Source: Trichobilharzia szidati
Taxonomy: Eukaryota; Platyhelminthes; Trematoda; Strigeidida; Schistosomatidae
Reading direction: 5' to 3'
Assembly: GCA_944472155.2 (NCBI GenBank)
Contig: OX235272.1
Coordinates: forward strand, 86,868,020-86,932,019
DNA: 64,000 bases
Shown here: positions 21,118-32,445 of the stretch, piece by piece
Position numbering within the stretch: the first letter of the stretch is position 1
Layout of the letters: each line of letters begins with the position of its first letter
The notes under the pieces: model-generated
The model's database searches: none
Told to the model about the DNA's origin: nothing
What the model saw: only the letters and a program-made list of their open reading frames with translations
Position numbers and translations under genes: made by a program

Positions 21118-22095
21118 CATAAATTTACATGTATCTACGGTAACAGTTACATTTAGGAGAACAGGAAGTAGGTCACATCTCCGATTTTCTCAACATGTAC
21201 CAAAAAGCCTACGTCTCTCAAGGGAATATCGGTTTATAGTAGTGCTGTTGCCAGACAACTTATGAATACGAGTCATAAGGTGAACATTGCTAGATGCTTT
21301 AAAATTATTGACAGACCGAATAATTCAATTCTCCTCAAGTTCCTCAAGGCAATCTCTATTAATAGCATGAAACTCGATTTATGTAATCAGAAAGTTATCA
21401 TTGTCCTAATCGTTTTATTTTCTTTAACAATCTGTTACGTAATCAACCTGTGCACACGCTTATTCCTTAATTTCTCTTCATTTTTTCCAAAATTATGCAT
21501 TACCCAATCCATGTGTTTCAACCACTTCTACCTTTCATTTGTGTGCATTGACTTTTTTCGTTCATTATCACCCCATTGACATGTTGATACTGACTAATTA
21601 TTGTTAAGAAACATAACAGTGCCACTTGATTGGTAAATTGTTGTGTATTGTAATAAAAATGCCATAGGTATATATTAGAGTAGAACCAGAAATGAAAATC
21701 TAATTGAAAAACAAATATTTCTTCACTGACTCCTTTTGCTTTGGAAATATCTGAGTGGGGATTTTCTCTATAATTTCATTTGAACTCACCATATTGTTAC
21801 TTATCATATTACTCATCTCTGGTCTTTATTGTGTTGCTTCTTTACTACTGTGTGTAAGCATTTACTTCTGTTGAAGCCTGTACTTTCTAGGTATAAGCTA
21901 CATAAGTATAAATTCTGAGCACTGTTAATTACGTTTTGAGCCTCCTGTCGCCAGCTGACACTATATAACATTTGCAAGTATGTTAAAATTCTTCTGTACA
22001 TAAACCTGAAAAATTATTTAGGCTGTACTCAGCTGATGAGAAGCTGACCAAATAAATAATGATACCATCTTATTTTTCACAAACTGTTGTTCTTG
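21118..22095 (+). pseudogene. PLE endonuclease plus 3' UTR
   Basis: It starts in the Cys-x-Cys region of the GIY-YIG domain (KFTCIYGNSYI, a stop, then the HLRFSQHVPKSLRL-like segment in another frame). It continues through NTSHKVNIARCFKI and SILLKFLKAISIN to LCNQKVI. It belongs to the same PLE type as 3085-4209. The 3' end (about 22025-22090) has CTCAG, CTGATGA, GAAGCTGAC, then CAAA in place of GAAA and a helix III, a decayed version of the reduced-helix-II ribozyme. Confidence 0.75.
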
Positions 22096-22299
22096 TTTTG
22101 TACAAATTCACAGAGGAGATTAAGTGTATGTGAAATAATGACACCCTTATTGTGACACATAATTACTTTCGGTTAGCTCTACTGTTTAACTAACTGACTG
22201 AATGCATGAATGAAGATTCTGAAGTAACGATCATCCAGCAGTTTCTTCTCTCTACAATTTTCAATTTTACACACACGCTACCTAAAGTTTTAACTAAAA

Positions 22300-22710
22300 C
22301 GTTTCATCATGAGCTGGCATCAGTTAGAGAACCATTGGAAAACCAGCTGGGAGTACTGGACAGCTGTTTCGTCCTCCTTCATTGAGACTTTCCAGCAGCA
22401 CGCACTCACCGACAATGTTCGAACCCACAACCTTCTGGTTACAAGGTGACCTAGCTCGTAGACCGTTAAGCCACTGGGACCCGATCCAATGGTCAGTTCA
22501 TGAATTCTAACTTCTACCAATTCATAACCTAGCCCCACCACTTCACAATGTCTTCTTCGATGAGTTATCGCCGCACCTTAGTCCCACTGGTCGCGGCTTC
22601 CAACTAGAACGCCAGGTCACTTCCTGAATAGGGCCAGACGTTAGTGAGCATTAGATCGATCCAGCCAATCAAATAAAATCCCTACAAAAACCAATACTTG
22701 AAAACTTTTC
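22300..22710 (-). repeat. Family B repeat, near full length
   Basis: Minus strand: tail (near 22312) TCATGATGAAACG, ribozyme region around 22345-22410, tRNA-like head with GGTTCGAACATTG (22410-22490), then the 5' body with CACTAACGTCTGGCCC (to about 22660). It ends in the conserved CCAATCAAATAAAATCCC, which here lies on the 5' side, so the unit may be circularly permuted or tandem. Confidence 0.6.
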
Positions 22711-22714
22711 AGTT

Positions 22715-23750
22715 GACTTCTATTGAATCTGTATCTAAGTTACATGTTTTGTGGGTATTTTGTTTCTTCTTTATTTCATGTTTCTATGGAGCAAGATAAT
22801 AAGACGTCTGATACACAAATCACATGGGGTAGTTTTATCTTAAATAATAATACATAATCCTCATAAAAAATGTACACTTCTTTTTTGTTTTTTCAGTGGC
22901 CTTGACCACCTTTTTGTGGCCAACTAAGAAACTATCTTCAGAACTATTATCATATGAAGTCATCTGACATGAAAAAGTTTGGTGTTAAATGCTTATGGAA
23001 AACTTAAAAAGCCGTTCTGCATATCGATTATTACTATTATTATTTCATTTAAAAGGTAACTAAATCTCTCATTATATAACATTTAGGTACTTTTGTTCAT
23101 ATTTACATTATCCGTGTCAATGCTGATGAACACTGAATCGTTTGTTTGTTCAAAGCGTTCTCCATATTGGCGGGAGACAAGAAGAGGCTGTCATTGTGCT
23201 TAATCGTGTACTGGTTGAAAGAAGGCTGGAGAAATACGATCAGAAGCTGTCTTGTACATTACATTCACGTTTATCCACAGTCATTATCACTCATTAACCA
23301 TTGTAAAGCTGTTTCGTTATCGGTCGAAGAATAAACAATCGTGTGCCCCGACAGTTTACTGTTGTTCTAAGTCGATGACAATGCATAGCGTTTATTCTTC
23401 TGAAACCAGAGATAAGTCTAGGATCTCTGAGATCTCATTTGTACACATAATAATGCTTCTGAAAACATTTACCATGAAAGTATTCTATAGCTTATGACAT
23501 CCCGGTCAGTGCACAAGGCAGACAAAACCACTTGGTCCAAGTAACCAAAATTCTCAAGTTCAATCTATCTATAAGTCATTCTAATTATTGTAAGAATTCG
23601 TAATCAAATAGAAAGGGTATTCTTGTTAAAAAATCTATTAAGCTAATAACTAAGCATAAAGAGAAATCCAAACTTCTGACAGTTTGCATAATCGGATTAT
23701 CAAAACGTCATTACTAAGAAAATCATTTATCAATAATAATCTTAAAAATC
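22715..23750. other. No feature recognised
   Basis: AT-rich sequence. Overlapping short open frames at 23146-23334 and 23252-23497 show no family signature and no convincing splice context. Confidence 0.4.
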
Positions 23751-23754
23751 GATT

Positions 23755-24030
23755 GCTCAACAAATATGGCGAAGAAAATGGAGACGGATCGGACAGATAC
23801 TTAGACTACCGTTTGGTGACATAGAGCTCTTGGTCATTATCTGAGTGGAACCCAAATAATAGAAAACGGTGACTTGGGTATAGCTCCGAGGTTGACATGG
23901 AGGAGGTCGTGTCAGAAAGAGGGTAATTGTAGGACCAGCGAAAGAGGACCGGAGAGGACAGGATGAAATACTGATCTGCTACTGAAGCCCTATATCCCAC
24001 CTGGTATTCAAAGGAATAATAAAAATCTGA
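23755..24030 (+). pseudogene. RTE-like LINE, 3' end
   Basis: Decayed stretch corresponding to IAQQIWRRKWRRIGQ, then VEPK, LTWRRSC and EALYPTW. The tail is GAAGCCCTATATCCCACCTG followed by AAAGGAATAATAA. Confidence 0.7.
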
Positions 24031-24109
24031 AAGAAAACTAATTCCGTTCCTCAATAGTCAAGATGGGAGTATGTATTGAACTGTTCAATACACTGAACTT
24101 ATCAAGTAT

Positions 24110-24420
24110 TGGTTTATGTAGGGATTTTGTTTGACTGGTTGGAGGGCTTCATCATCAGCTGAAATCAGTTAGAGAACTGTTGGAAAACCTTGGAATACTG
24201 ACGGCTGTCTCGTTCTACTGTGAGACTCTTCAACGGGGTTCAAACTCTGGACCTTCTGGTTACAAGCACTCAGAAAGTGTGATAACAGTATGCCTGAATT
24301 CATCGAAATAAGTGGCTGATCAAAAATTGGAGTAACCAGTTAGGAGACCAGTTTATGATCGCCAACAATCACGAAATCTAGATCCACTGAGGCTTCCTGC
24401 AGATTGCCACTAACCATTTA
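24110..24420 (-). repeat. Family B repeat with a family C scrap
   Basis: 24115-24290 is the minus-strand family B end: tail, GACGAGACAGCCG-like helix III, GAGTCTCACAG and GGTTTGAACCCC-like head. Bases 24350-24410 match the family C ribozyme region (GATCGCCAACAATCACGAAA). Confidence 0.5.
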
Positions 24421-24699
24421 ATATCAAAAAATGATAAGTCTATTATTATCTAAACCATAAGGTGTTTATGAGTTATGATTTACGTATAAATTAGTAGGTA
24501 GGAGTATTTACTCATAAAGGAAATAATGTCATCCATTAACCCAGTATAAAATCAGTAGTGACAACGCAGTCAATGGGAAAAGATTAAGCCTATTGTGAGA
24601 TAATGTGAAAAATTTATTAGGATGAGAAGAACTGATGTGTATTGATGTTCTTAAAAAGTCACCATTACTTTCACATTCATGAACAATAGACTCTTTATT

Positions 24700-25045
24700 T
24701 ATTATTGCTTCCTTTAGTTCCTAGAGGAACATAGGGCTTCAGCCGCATGTCTCCACTACTTTCGGTTCTCTGCCAACGTTTTCACCTGGCTCCACGTCTG
24801 CCCACATGCTTTCATCTCCTCTTAAAATAACCTCCCCTATGTCACCCCGCCTTCACACTTACGACCAACTCGCCGCTTCCCGTTGGGGTTCCACTCAAGT
24901 GATACCCTAGCGTATGATGTCACTTGATGATTTGTTTTCTCAGAGTATGGCCAATCCACCTACATTTCTTCCTGCATATTTGTTGCACAGTTGGTTCCTG
25001 GTGGGTTGGTTCGCTCATTGCCAGAGATCCCTCTCTGTTGGTGAC
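24700..25045 (-). pseudogene. RTE-like LINE, 3' end
   Basis: Minus strand from the NDEP(N)QQE-like segment (GGCAATGAGCGAACCAACC) to the tail GCTGAAGCCCTATGTTCCTC followed by TAGGAACTAAAGGAAGCAAT. It covers only the last ~110 codons. Confidence 0.75.
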
Positions 25046-25735
25046 CAAAACAGAAGTGCAGATATTTTAACACGCCCAGTCCTCCCAGGCACTACTGTTC
25101 ACACAGACGAGTAGAAAGGTTCTTTAGAACTGCTAGTATTCATCACAGAGTCAATTATTCTTCTGAATTAAGGAAGCCTATCAATGAAACTCATACAAAT
25201 TAAATTAAATTTCTCGACCGATTTATAAAGACCTACTAGAATGGTAAATATTTCCCGATATGACATATAATCACTCAGATGAATTTTTGTATCGACATTG
25301 GTTTGATATGTCTATAGACACCCGTATTAGAGACTGAGACCAATTTTTTTGCAGCATATTAGAGATATATACCCTGTACAATTCATTTTTATTACAAATA
25401 TGCTTTCCTATTCAATAAATGCCACTTCTCACCTAGAAGAATCTGTCTGATTGGTTGTCTCAAGGTCGTGTGAGTTTGGTATTTTTTCTTTGCCGTTACC
25501 CTTATTATTTTATTTTATTCCTTTGACTAGCTGACTGGTTTCAGAGTATAACTTCGTACAGATGTGCACCAGTTCGAGTTATCACACTCCCTCCATTTAC
25601 TACACAAAACAAGAGAAGAGAGTAGAGAGAGAGATTCAGATGAGAGATAATTAGCAGAAGTGTGGGGTCAAAAAGAATAATCATATGGAAGAACAAGAAT
25701 TTTATTGGATATGATGAATGACAAAGAGTGAATGC
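25046..25735. other. No gene recognised
   Basis: A GA-rich tract lies near 25608-25645. The rest is unique-looking AT-rich sequence. Confidence 0.4.
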
Positions 25736-25739
25736 ATCT

Positions 25740-26540
25740 GGGCCAAACATTGACAATGATTTCGAGCCATTTCACCGATTGTCTCCAGTCGTCATTGGTT
25801 CTTCCCATCTCGAGGACCCCAACGAGGAAGCCAGTCTACACCTCCACAAGTGGCTGGCTGGCTGGCTTAAACTAACTGTTGTGGGTTTCATTGACTGATG
25901 AGGCCACGTTTTGATTTGACTACCACTGGCTCTCTAACAGCCTAATCCATCCTATGTCACCTAACATCGTCCGTCAGTCGAAGAAGGTGATCGATATCTA
26001 GGCATACTCAGCGTATGTCCTAACCACGTCAGTCGATGCAGCTGCTACACAACCTCGTCTATTGATTTCCCCACTCAACCGGTGCCTAACCTCAATATTG
26101 CTCACCCTATTATACCACTTTATGCGGTAGATAGAACTCAGACACCTACGATTAAAGACAGCTAGTCGGCATTTTCATGTCTTCCACTTCCAATGGTCAT
26201 GTCTCGCTCACAGTCACAAAGAAGAACAGGGCAAACTGCTGAGCAGTACACTCGCCCTTTGGTCGACAGCCAGCCGGATATCACGTCTACTAAGCAAGAG
26301 ATGGCGTAATTTGGTGTATGACAAACGAGCCTTTTGTATCCGCACTGAGATTTCGTCAGCGATCAACTCGCTGGAACTGGCTGACGCAACTCGCGGAATA
26401 AGTGAAGTGGTCAACACGCTTTAACACTTCATTGCTTATTTCTAAGCTAGGAGTCAATGTTGTCCAGTCCTGTAGCCTCATCATCTTACATTTAGCGGGA
26501 GCGAATCACATGCCAAACATTCGAAGATTCGAATGCTGTT
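25740..26540 (-). pseudogene. Second LINE family, decayed copy
   Basis: Minus-strand relative of 10247-11035: it reads in pieces SSELIADEISVRIQKARLSY, TKLRHLLLSRRDIRLAVDQR and, lower down, WLGHTLSMPRYRSPSS-like text. Ends are eroded. Confidence 0.65.
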
Positions 26541-26549
26541 GTTTACAGG

Positions 26550-26775
26550 ATTAATCACAAGCTTACATCAGTTAGAAAACCATTGGAAAGCCAGCTTCAG
26601 AGTACTGGACAACTGTTTCGTCCCACTTTAGGACTCTCCAGGAGTATACACTCACCAGGGTTCGAAATCAGAGTCTTCCGGTCACGGAGAAAGCTCACAG
26701 ACCACTGAGCCATTGGGACTCGACCCAATGGTCCGTGAATTCCAACTTCTGTCAATTCGTGATTTGGTTGTCTAC
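26550..26775 (-). repeat. Family B repeat
   Basis: Minus strand with head (TCGAACCCTGGTG region near 26655), ribozyme-like CCTAAAGTGGGACGAAAC and tail CTCTGAAGCTGGCTTTCCAA. Core decayed. Confidence 0.55.
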
Positions 26776-27289
26776 ATCACAGTTTAAAGTGAAGTACTGA
26801 TAATGTCTAGACTTATCGATCATTTTTTGTCCGTGCTATTTTATCTAAGTCACGTAAACATAAATCAGGCCTGAAAGAAAATTATCTATGAGAATAATAA
26901 TAATGATAATAAAAGTACATATTTTCGAACTCTGAAATTCTAAAATCAGTTTGTTTGAGTTCTGAACTTCTACAATAAATCACCCTGTAGTCGTTCCAAC
27001 CACCCTGTTTGCGGACACATGAATATGATTAAAAATAATACTACGAAGGTTTTAAATTCCATGTAGCATTATTATGTCACTTTTTTTCTCTCTCTCTGAA
27101 AACTGAATGAAATCCGTCAATTAGTCGTTATGTCACAAAAATCTATTTATGATCGTGACTTGAATGTCAGTAATTAGGACTTGTACAGTTTTCTAGAGCT
27201 AAAAATCAACCTATATATATATGAGTTTAATTCTGATCATTGACAATGGACAAATACGCTTTCTACCCAACATTACTTTGTTTGGACAA

Positions 27290-27527
27290 TAGGTAGTAAC
27301 TAGGTATTTTTGATTGGACACTAATCAGTAACTAGTGTGGTGTGTCTAGTCCTATCTTCGGTGCAGACTGAATTCTATCAGTCAAGCTTGTAATGTGGCC
27401 ACCATGCTAGGTGGCTCGCCATTACAGTGCACAGTGAATTGTTGGTATTAGATGGTTGGAGGCAATTGGACACAGGAAGCCCAACCTTGAACCTAGTTTT
27501 CGTGCTAGTTTGCACTCATCAGCAAGG
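27290..27527 (-). repeat. Family C repeat (ribozyme, tail, body)
   Basis: In the minus direction: hammerhead-like motif (27527 to 27485), tail GTCCAATTGCCTCCAACC, then body with GCACTGTAATGGCGAGCC, ATAGAATTCAGTCTGCACC and GGACTAGACACACC. It abuts the plus-strand copy at 27530 head to head. The order ribozyme-tail-body, with the tRNA-like part elsewhere, suggests the unit is circularly permuted or part of a tandem. Confidence 0.7.
27485..27527 (-). ncRNA. Hammerhead motif with canonical core, family C
   Basis: Minus strand: helix I CCTTG/CAAGG, core CTGATGA (27516-27522), helix II GTGC/GCAC with AAACTA loop, GAAA, then helix III. Helix III carries a change (AACTAGGTT) that weakens pairing in the register used by the plus copy. 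The core is intact. Confidence 0.65.
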
Positions 27528-27529
27528 CG

Positions 27530-27720
27530 TATGTGGTAGCTCAGTGGTAACGTCTCTGACTGCAGTACTCACTGGGTGACGCGGGTTCGAATCTCAGAAG
27601 GAACATGAGTTCCTTCGAGGCTGCGTATACGCCTTGCTGATGAGTGCCAACTAGCACGAAACCTAGGTTCAAGGCTTGGCTTCCTGCCGTTTTCTTTCAA
27701 CCATCTAATGGCAACTAGGT
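27530..27720 (+). repeat. Family C repeat (tRNA-like head, ribozyme, tail)
   Basis: The head has an A-box-like TGGTAGCTCAGTGGTAACG at 27533-27551 and a B box GGGTTCGAATC near 27583-27593, as in tRNA-derived SINEs. It is followed by an imperfect hairpin (GGAACATGAGTTCC), the hammerhead at 27631-27675 and the tail. Internal Pol III promotion is inferred from the boxes. Confidence 0.75.
27631..27675 (+). ncRNA. Complete hammerhead ribozyme candidate, family C
   Basis: Helix I GCCTTG (27631-27636) pairs perfectly with CAAGGC (27670-27675). The core CTGATGA is at 27637-27643. Helix II is GTGC (27644-27647) with GCAC (27654-27657) and a 6-nt loop. GAA is at 27658-27660. Helix III ACCT/AGGT covers 27661-27668. 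T27669 is at the cleavage position, giving a permitted GUU triplet. No invariant residue is altered. Helix III is tiny and palindromic, as in SM-alpha, so cleavage may favour dimers. Self-cleavage is predicted, not shown. Confidence 0.75.
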
Positions 27721-28400
27721 TCATACATCTAATCTTTTGTTTGATGTAGACCAAATTCTACGAGTTACGTTTGTAATTTAGTCACCGTGCAAGGTAGCTG
27801 ACAGTCACAATGTACTCTAAATTGTTGTTATTAGATGGAAATAAGATTTCTTGCTTCTCTGTATTCGTCAGAAAGACCTGTCTACAGTCTTGAAGGAATT
27901 CATAGACCCTATGAGATTCAAAGTCGGGTCACCCAGTACTACAATCAGAGACATTGTCAGTAATCTGTTCAGGTTTGTGATTGATCTCCTGTAGGACTGG
28001 AATGGGCGTTTTATTTTGACACTAGGTAGGAAGTCTTACCGATTACCTCCAATTGTCTGACAATAATTTAGAGTGCGCCGTGTAATCAGCCACTTAACAC
28101 AGTGTCCGAATCTCACACTATTGACTGACATAATTCAGTCTACATCAATGGAAGGATTAGATGTATTACATTATATGCCATCTAATTTTCAGTGAAAGTA
28201 TCCATTACAATCCTACAGGAGGTCAGTGACAAGCCCGAATAGCTTAGCGGTAATATCCCTGATTCTAGCACTAAGTGATTCAGATTTGAACCTCGTAGAG
28301 GGCAAATACACCCAGATGGCGAGTGGTGTCAAACATGCAATTTAGGCCCAAGACTTCCTGTCAATCTTGTCCAACCATCTAACCGTCGTATATTAGCCGG
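27721..28400. repeat. Two further decayed family C copies (minus, then plus)
   Basis: 27726-28025 reads as minus family C body and tRNA-like region (GTAATTTAGTCACC side, then GAGATTCAAAGTCGGGTCAC). 28090-28400 reads plus (AATAGCTTAGCGGTAATATC as A box, then AACCTCG and CCTGTCAATC...CCAACCATCTAA tail). Ribozyme cores are not recognisable. Confidence 0.5.
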
Positions 28401-28454
28401 AATCTATCAGCAGAATATTTCACTTAGCACATATCATCAATATATTCTCTATAG

Positions 28455-28815
28455 TTAGTTAGCAAGTGTTAGTTTTGTTTTTACGAGTTGATCACGGATT
28501 GATATCAGTTAGAGAACCATTGAAAACCAGCCACACGGAGTACTGTACAGGTGTTTCACCCTAGTTTTGTGAATCATCGGCAGTATGCACCCACCGCCAG
28601 GACTTGAACCCAGGACCCTCCGGCTACAAGGCAAGCTCGTACACCGTGCAGCCACTGGGACCCGATTCAATGACCAGCTCATGAATTCTAACTTCAAACG
28701 GTCCGTGATTTAGCGCGACTCTTGGATGAAACAGGATGAAACAGCTGTTCAGTACTCCCTGCTGGTTTTCAATGCTTCTCTAACTGATATCAATCCCTGA
28801 TCAACTCGTAAAAGC
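28455..28815. repeat. Family B inverted pair
   Basis: Minus copy 28475-28710 (tail GTTGATCACGGATTGATATC side outermost, ribozyme core CCGAUGA, head GGGTTCAAGTCC) faces a short plus copy 28715-28815 that retains GGATGAAACAGCTGTTCAGT and the tail. The join lies in the head region. Confidence 0.65.
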
Positions 28816-29465
28816 ATTAATATATTGTTAACTTTGAAGTGACTTATATTACCACCGGGATTCGCGCCTACTTCACAGTGCGAATAAAGTATTCAGGACA
28901 CAGAGGTCTCTTGTATGATCAACTGATATTCATGAAATAGAATTCTGATGGTAAACAACCCACGTGTTCAATCCTGAATGCCTTAACTGAGATCAGTTGT
29001 TCAGGTTTAGTCACTAAGTTCAGTGATACAGTATTACTGCTTAATTCGATTAGATGTGGCCTGTTTTAATCTTTAGAAGATCTCAATTAGTAGATGTTAT
29101 CAAAGAGAAGCTTCTAAGTGGCCTACAATAACTCTACACTTCTTTTTTCTGGGGTAAGTTATCTGGAAACACTTAGAAGCTTATAGTTCCCTTAGAGGTT
29201 GAATCATATAACCTTGTATCAGACAAAGTGACAGAGCCATGTAAGACACGTAAATGTTTGCATTTTACAAGTCAACTACAAAAATCTGTTAGCACTCAAG
29301 AATAAATATTGACACCTATTGATATTTAATAATTAATTTGTGTACTTCCGCAAGATATCTATACTACATAGTCAATAGTGACCAGTTGGTTAATTAACGG
29401 TAACTAAAACTTATGAGGATAAAAACGTGTAAATTTATACAGATTACAGAATTTGTGGGGATTTC
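28816..29465. other. No feature recognised
   Basis: AT-rich sequence without an open frame of note or a recognised repeat. Confidence 0.4.
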
Positions 29466-29469
29466 GGAT

Positions 29470-29690
29470 TAATTCCAATTTCTAGATTTCCGTCAAAAAC
29501 CAACATCATTTAGAGAGGTCACTGAAAACCAGGGAACACTGGAAAGGTGTTTCGTCCTATCTTGAGGCGCTTCAACAGTGCAGACCCAAGCCTCTCCAAG
29601 AATGGGACCCCGAAGATTCAGGAAACCAAACCAGGCTAGTTGATCATTCAGCCAATAAGGCTGCAATCCAATGACCTCTGATTTCTAACT
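29470..29690 (-). repeat. Family B repeat, decayed
   Basis: Minus strand with GATAGGACGAAACACC, helix III and tail TTCCCTGGTTTTCAGTGACC. Head region 29600-29690 strongly changed. Confidence 0.5.
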
Positions 29691-29703
29691 TTGAGCAGAG
29701 AAA

Positions 29704-30780
29704 CAACAAATATTGGTGTAGAATAACATGGATCCACTTTGTTTCGCTTCGTCTCATCAGTTGCTCACAACCTACACTCTTTAATAAATAAAAGTCAGTG
29801 TAATATTTAACACACTTTTGTCATCAACAAGTGTATTATAAGAGTGTCATGGTGAGATAAAACATCAGGATGACAAGGTAGCTGACGTGCAAATATGTTT
29901 ATGTATATAGCTAGAGAGAAGTTTCCAGATAATGAATTGACAAGTTTGTTGTTAGGGTGGTAACAAAAGTTAGCAAAAGTTATATAGTTAGATAAGAGAA
30001 AGTAGAAATTTGGTGTGTAAAAGGTTAAGTGAAAAGGTAATGATGTAATATAGTGAGTAGAACTCATAAGGTCAAGAAAAATTATCTCTTACGGAAAACA
30101 AGCAGAAAAAACGAGGCGAGGGAGGCGCGTCTTTGAAAGATGAGCTAATGAAGTTGGGAAACCAAGAGCTAATCATGGATGAGTCACCAGGGTCAGCCGT
30201 TTCACTGCGATAGCTTCAGCAAACTGAAGAAGACTTGAGCTATTTTGTCTGTTAATTATTTTGAATGATGCAAGCGCATCTACCCGGTGTCTAGTGTCTA
30301 TCACGTGTTTCGTAAATGAAGAGCTTAAACTACTTGAACCCTTTAAACGGAAGTTCCTTGATACCTATTCGAAGAATATGACGTAGGTCCTTCTTCCTGT
30401 CCTTCGAATGTAACTGCTCCCGTGGATACGTGCGAACTGGTATACACAGCTGGAGGTAATATATAACCTCTTGTATATCAAATTTTGGTCTTCTCTTGTC
30501 TAATTAAAGTAACTTTTACTAACTTTTGTTACCACCCTAACAACAAACTTGTCAATTCATTATCTGGAAACTTCTCTCTGACTACATATATAAGCACACT
30601 TACACGTTAGCTACCTTGTCATCCTGATGTTTATCTCACCACGCTTGTTGACAGACAAAAGTATGTTAAATATTACACTGACTTTTATTTCTTGAAGATT
30701 ATAGGTTGTATGCAGCTGACGAGAACCAACGGAATAAAAATGGATTCATGTTATTCTACACCAGTATTTGGTCTTTCTTT
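29704..30780. mobile_element. PLE head-to-head pair: long minus, short plus
   Basis: The minus copy (29704-30470) encodes broken endonuclease: CVYQFARIHGSSYIRRTGRR, KHVIDTRHRVDALASFKIIN and QFAEAIAVKRL, followed by a 3' UTR to 29710. The plus copy (30480-30780) holds only the 3' UTR end. The minus outer end has ACTGATGA, GACGAAGC, GAAA and a decayed helix III (about 29720-29765). The plus end has CAGCTGACGA and GAACCAAC, then GGAA (30713 onward). Same PLE type as 3085-4209. Confidence 0.75.
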
Positions 30781-30839
30781 GTTAGAAAGTATAAAAAGGA
30801 ATTCTTGTATGAAATTTCCAACTTTATCAGCTGGAACCC

Positions 30840-30955
30840 TGGCGATATCATCGGTTCGTAATACTGATGAGTCCAAAATTAGGATGAAACAGCTGTTCAG
30901 TGTTCCCTGGTTTGCAGTGAGTTCTCTAACTGATGTTGATTCGTGACGAAAATCT
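30840..30955 (+). repeat. Family B repeat, ribozyme and tail only
   Basis: CTGATGA directly followed by GTCC...AGGAT, GAAAC, palindromic helix III ACAG/CUGU, U and CAGTGTT. The bases before the core do not pair with those after the cleavage site unless CTG is shared, so three bases appear deleted. Confidence 0.55.
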
Positions 30956-30959
30956 AATA

Positions 30960-31765
30960 TATTAAATTAATCTGGATATTAATTTCCAGGCAAGTGGATG
31001 GATTTCTCGAAGCTGTACTGACAAGTTGTAGTGTCCAGCATGTCAAAATGAGGTGGATTCTCATCGAAGGCATTCGTGAAGGTAGTGCTGTATCACGATT
31101 TGACAAAGTAGGAATTCATAGGTCATTAGATTCTCGTCGAAGTGGCTGACTTACTTTTACTATAAGCCTGTTTTACCTGAAGAATTCATATTAACTACCC
31201 TTAAAAAAAGTCCTGCCTTATAAAATACAAACAGCACACACACTAATAATAGAATTTAAAATACAGCCATTGCAACTACTAGAAATGACAATGCTTTTAA
31301 ACTATTTAACAAGTCCATGACCTTCGAATGTCCTAAATTTATTGATAATGTGTACACATGTGAGTAATTTTCGCACCATATATGTATATTCAACTTCCAT
31401 CAGCTGAATAGCAAGAGTGAATGGATAAATTTTGTTAATATTTTTTTTATTTACCCTCATTAAATCGCGTAAAAGAAAGCGAAGCTTGTGATCAACACTT
31501 TATACAGGGTGTATAAGTACAAACTTAAATTACTTCCTTACTTGTAGGTGATTCTTTTCTTCAGAAAATCAGTGAATATCAAGCTGTAGCTGAGATATAT
31601 TTCCTCTTGATTTCTGATTGTTCAGTAGTGTAAATATCTGATGCAAATAGAGAAAGGACTCGAAGATATCAGGCTGTGAGATCACTTCTTTGGAGTCCTA
31701 TCATTCTTTTTTTCAATTCCTATAACCTATTATCTTCAATTTATATATAACCACATTCTGCTACC
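30960..31765. other. No gene recognised
   Basis: AT-rich DNA. Nothing beyond short homopolymers is seen. Confidence 0.4.
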
Positions 31766-31768
31766 AGT

Positions 31769-32006
31769 GCGTCGGTGGCACAGCGATAGAACGCTCACCG
31801 AACATGCAGGTGGTGCGGGGTTCGATCCCCGGCCACTGGACGAACTCCTTTACCTCGCTAAGCCAGTAGTAAGATTGATAAAGAGGTAAGGTTAGGCATG
31901 AGGCTAGCAACCCCATCCTGTTAAAAATAATCACCACTGCTACAGAAACTTCAAGCCTGTAGCTTGAAGCCCTATGTTCCACTGAGAACGTAAAGGAATA
32001 AAAAAT
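31769..32006 (+). mobile_element. tRNA-headed SINE, family E, best copy
   Basis: The head begins GCGTCGGTGGCACAGCG, with an A-box-like GTGGCACAGCGATAGAACGC and a B box GGGTTCGATCCCC, as in a tRNA-derived SINE. A unique body follows (CTTTACCTCGCTAAGCC, AGGCATGAGGCTAGC). The tail GAAGCCCTATGTTCCACTG...GTAAAGGAATAAAAAA matches the RTE-like LINE 3' end at 37726-37765 and 58213-58260. A shared tail implies the LINE machinery moves it. Confidence 0.85.
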
Positions 32007-32230
32007 ATCACTAACACCATCCATGTTACTCTGAGTATATATACATCCCCAGATGTGTCTCAGCCGATTAATACGTTTTACTAGAAGCCCGGTAAACACC
32101 GTAGAAAGTTGGTCATTAATGTATGAATTAGCAAAGTTTGGAACTCATTGGCATTTTACTTTAAATTGCTTAGCTGAATAATAAGTAACTTGCTCATCTT
32201 GTTTTCTAGGTCCAACCAAAAGTTGTTTTG

Positions 32231-32445
32231 TTTCTCATTTCTTCGCAATCCCAGTGGTACATTCGGCTTCATCATTTAAGATTTGCGTTTTTACGGGGTA
32301 AAGTTACTAGCCTCATGTTCAGTCTTCCCTCTTCACCGAGTTTACTATCGGCTAGAAGAGGTTAAGGAGTGCCATCGGCCTGGAATCGAATCTGGAACAT
32401 GTAAGTGGCTGGCGGGCATTCTACCCCAGAACTGCCCACCGATGC
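32231..32445 (-). mobile_element. tRNA-headed SINE, family E, decayed
   Basis: Minus-strand copy with CATCGGTGGGCAGTTCTGG head, degraded B box near 32380 and tail GAAGCCGAATGTACCACTGG. Confidence 0.7.

Noticed and set aside
23146..23497. Two overlapping plus-strand frames
   Set aside because: No recognisable family, no splice context, and length expected by chance.
27340..28400. CRISPR-like array from closely spaced repeats
   Set aside because: The repeats are dispersed eukaryotic elements in both orientations, not short direct repeats with unique spacers.
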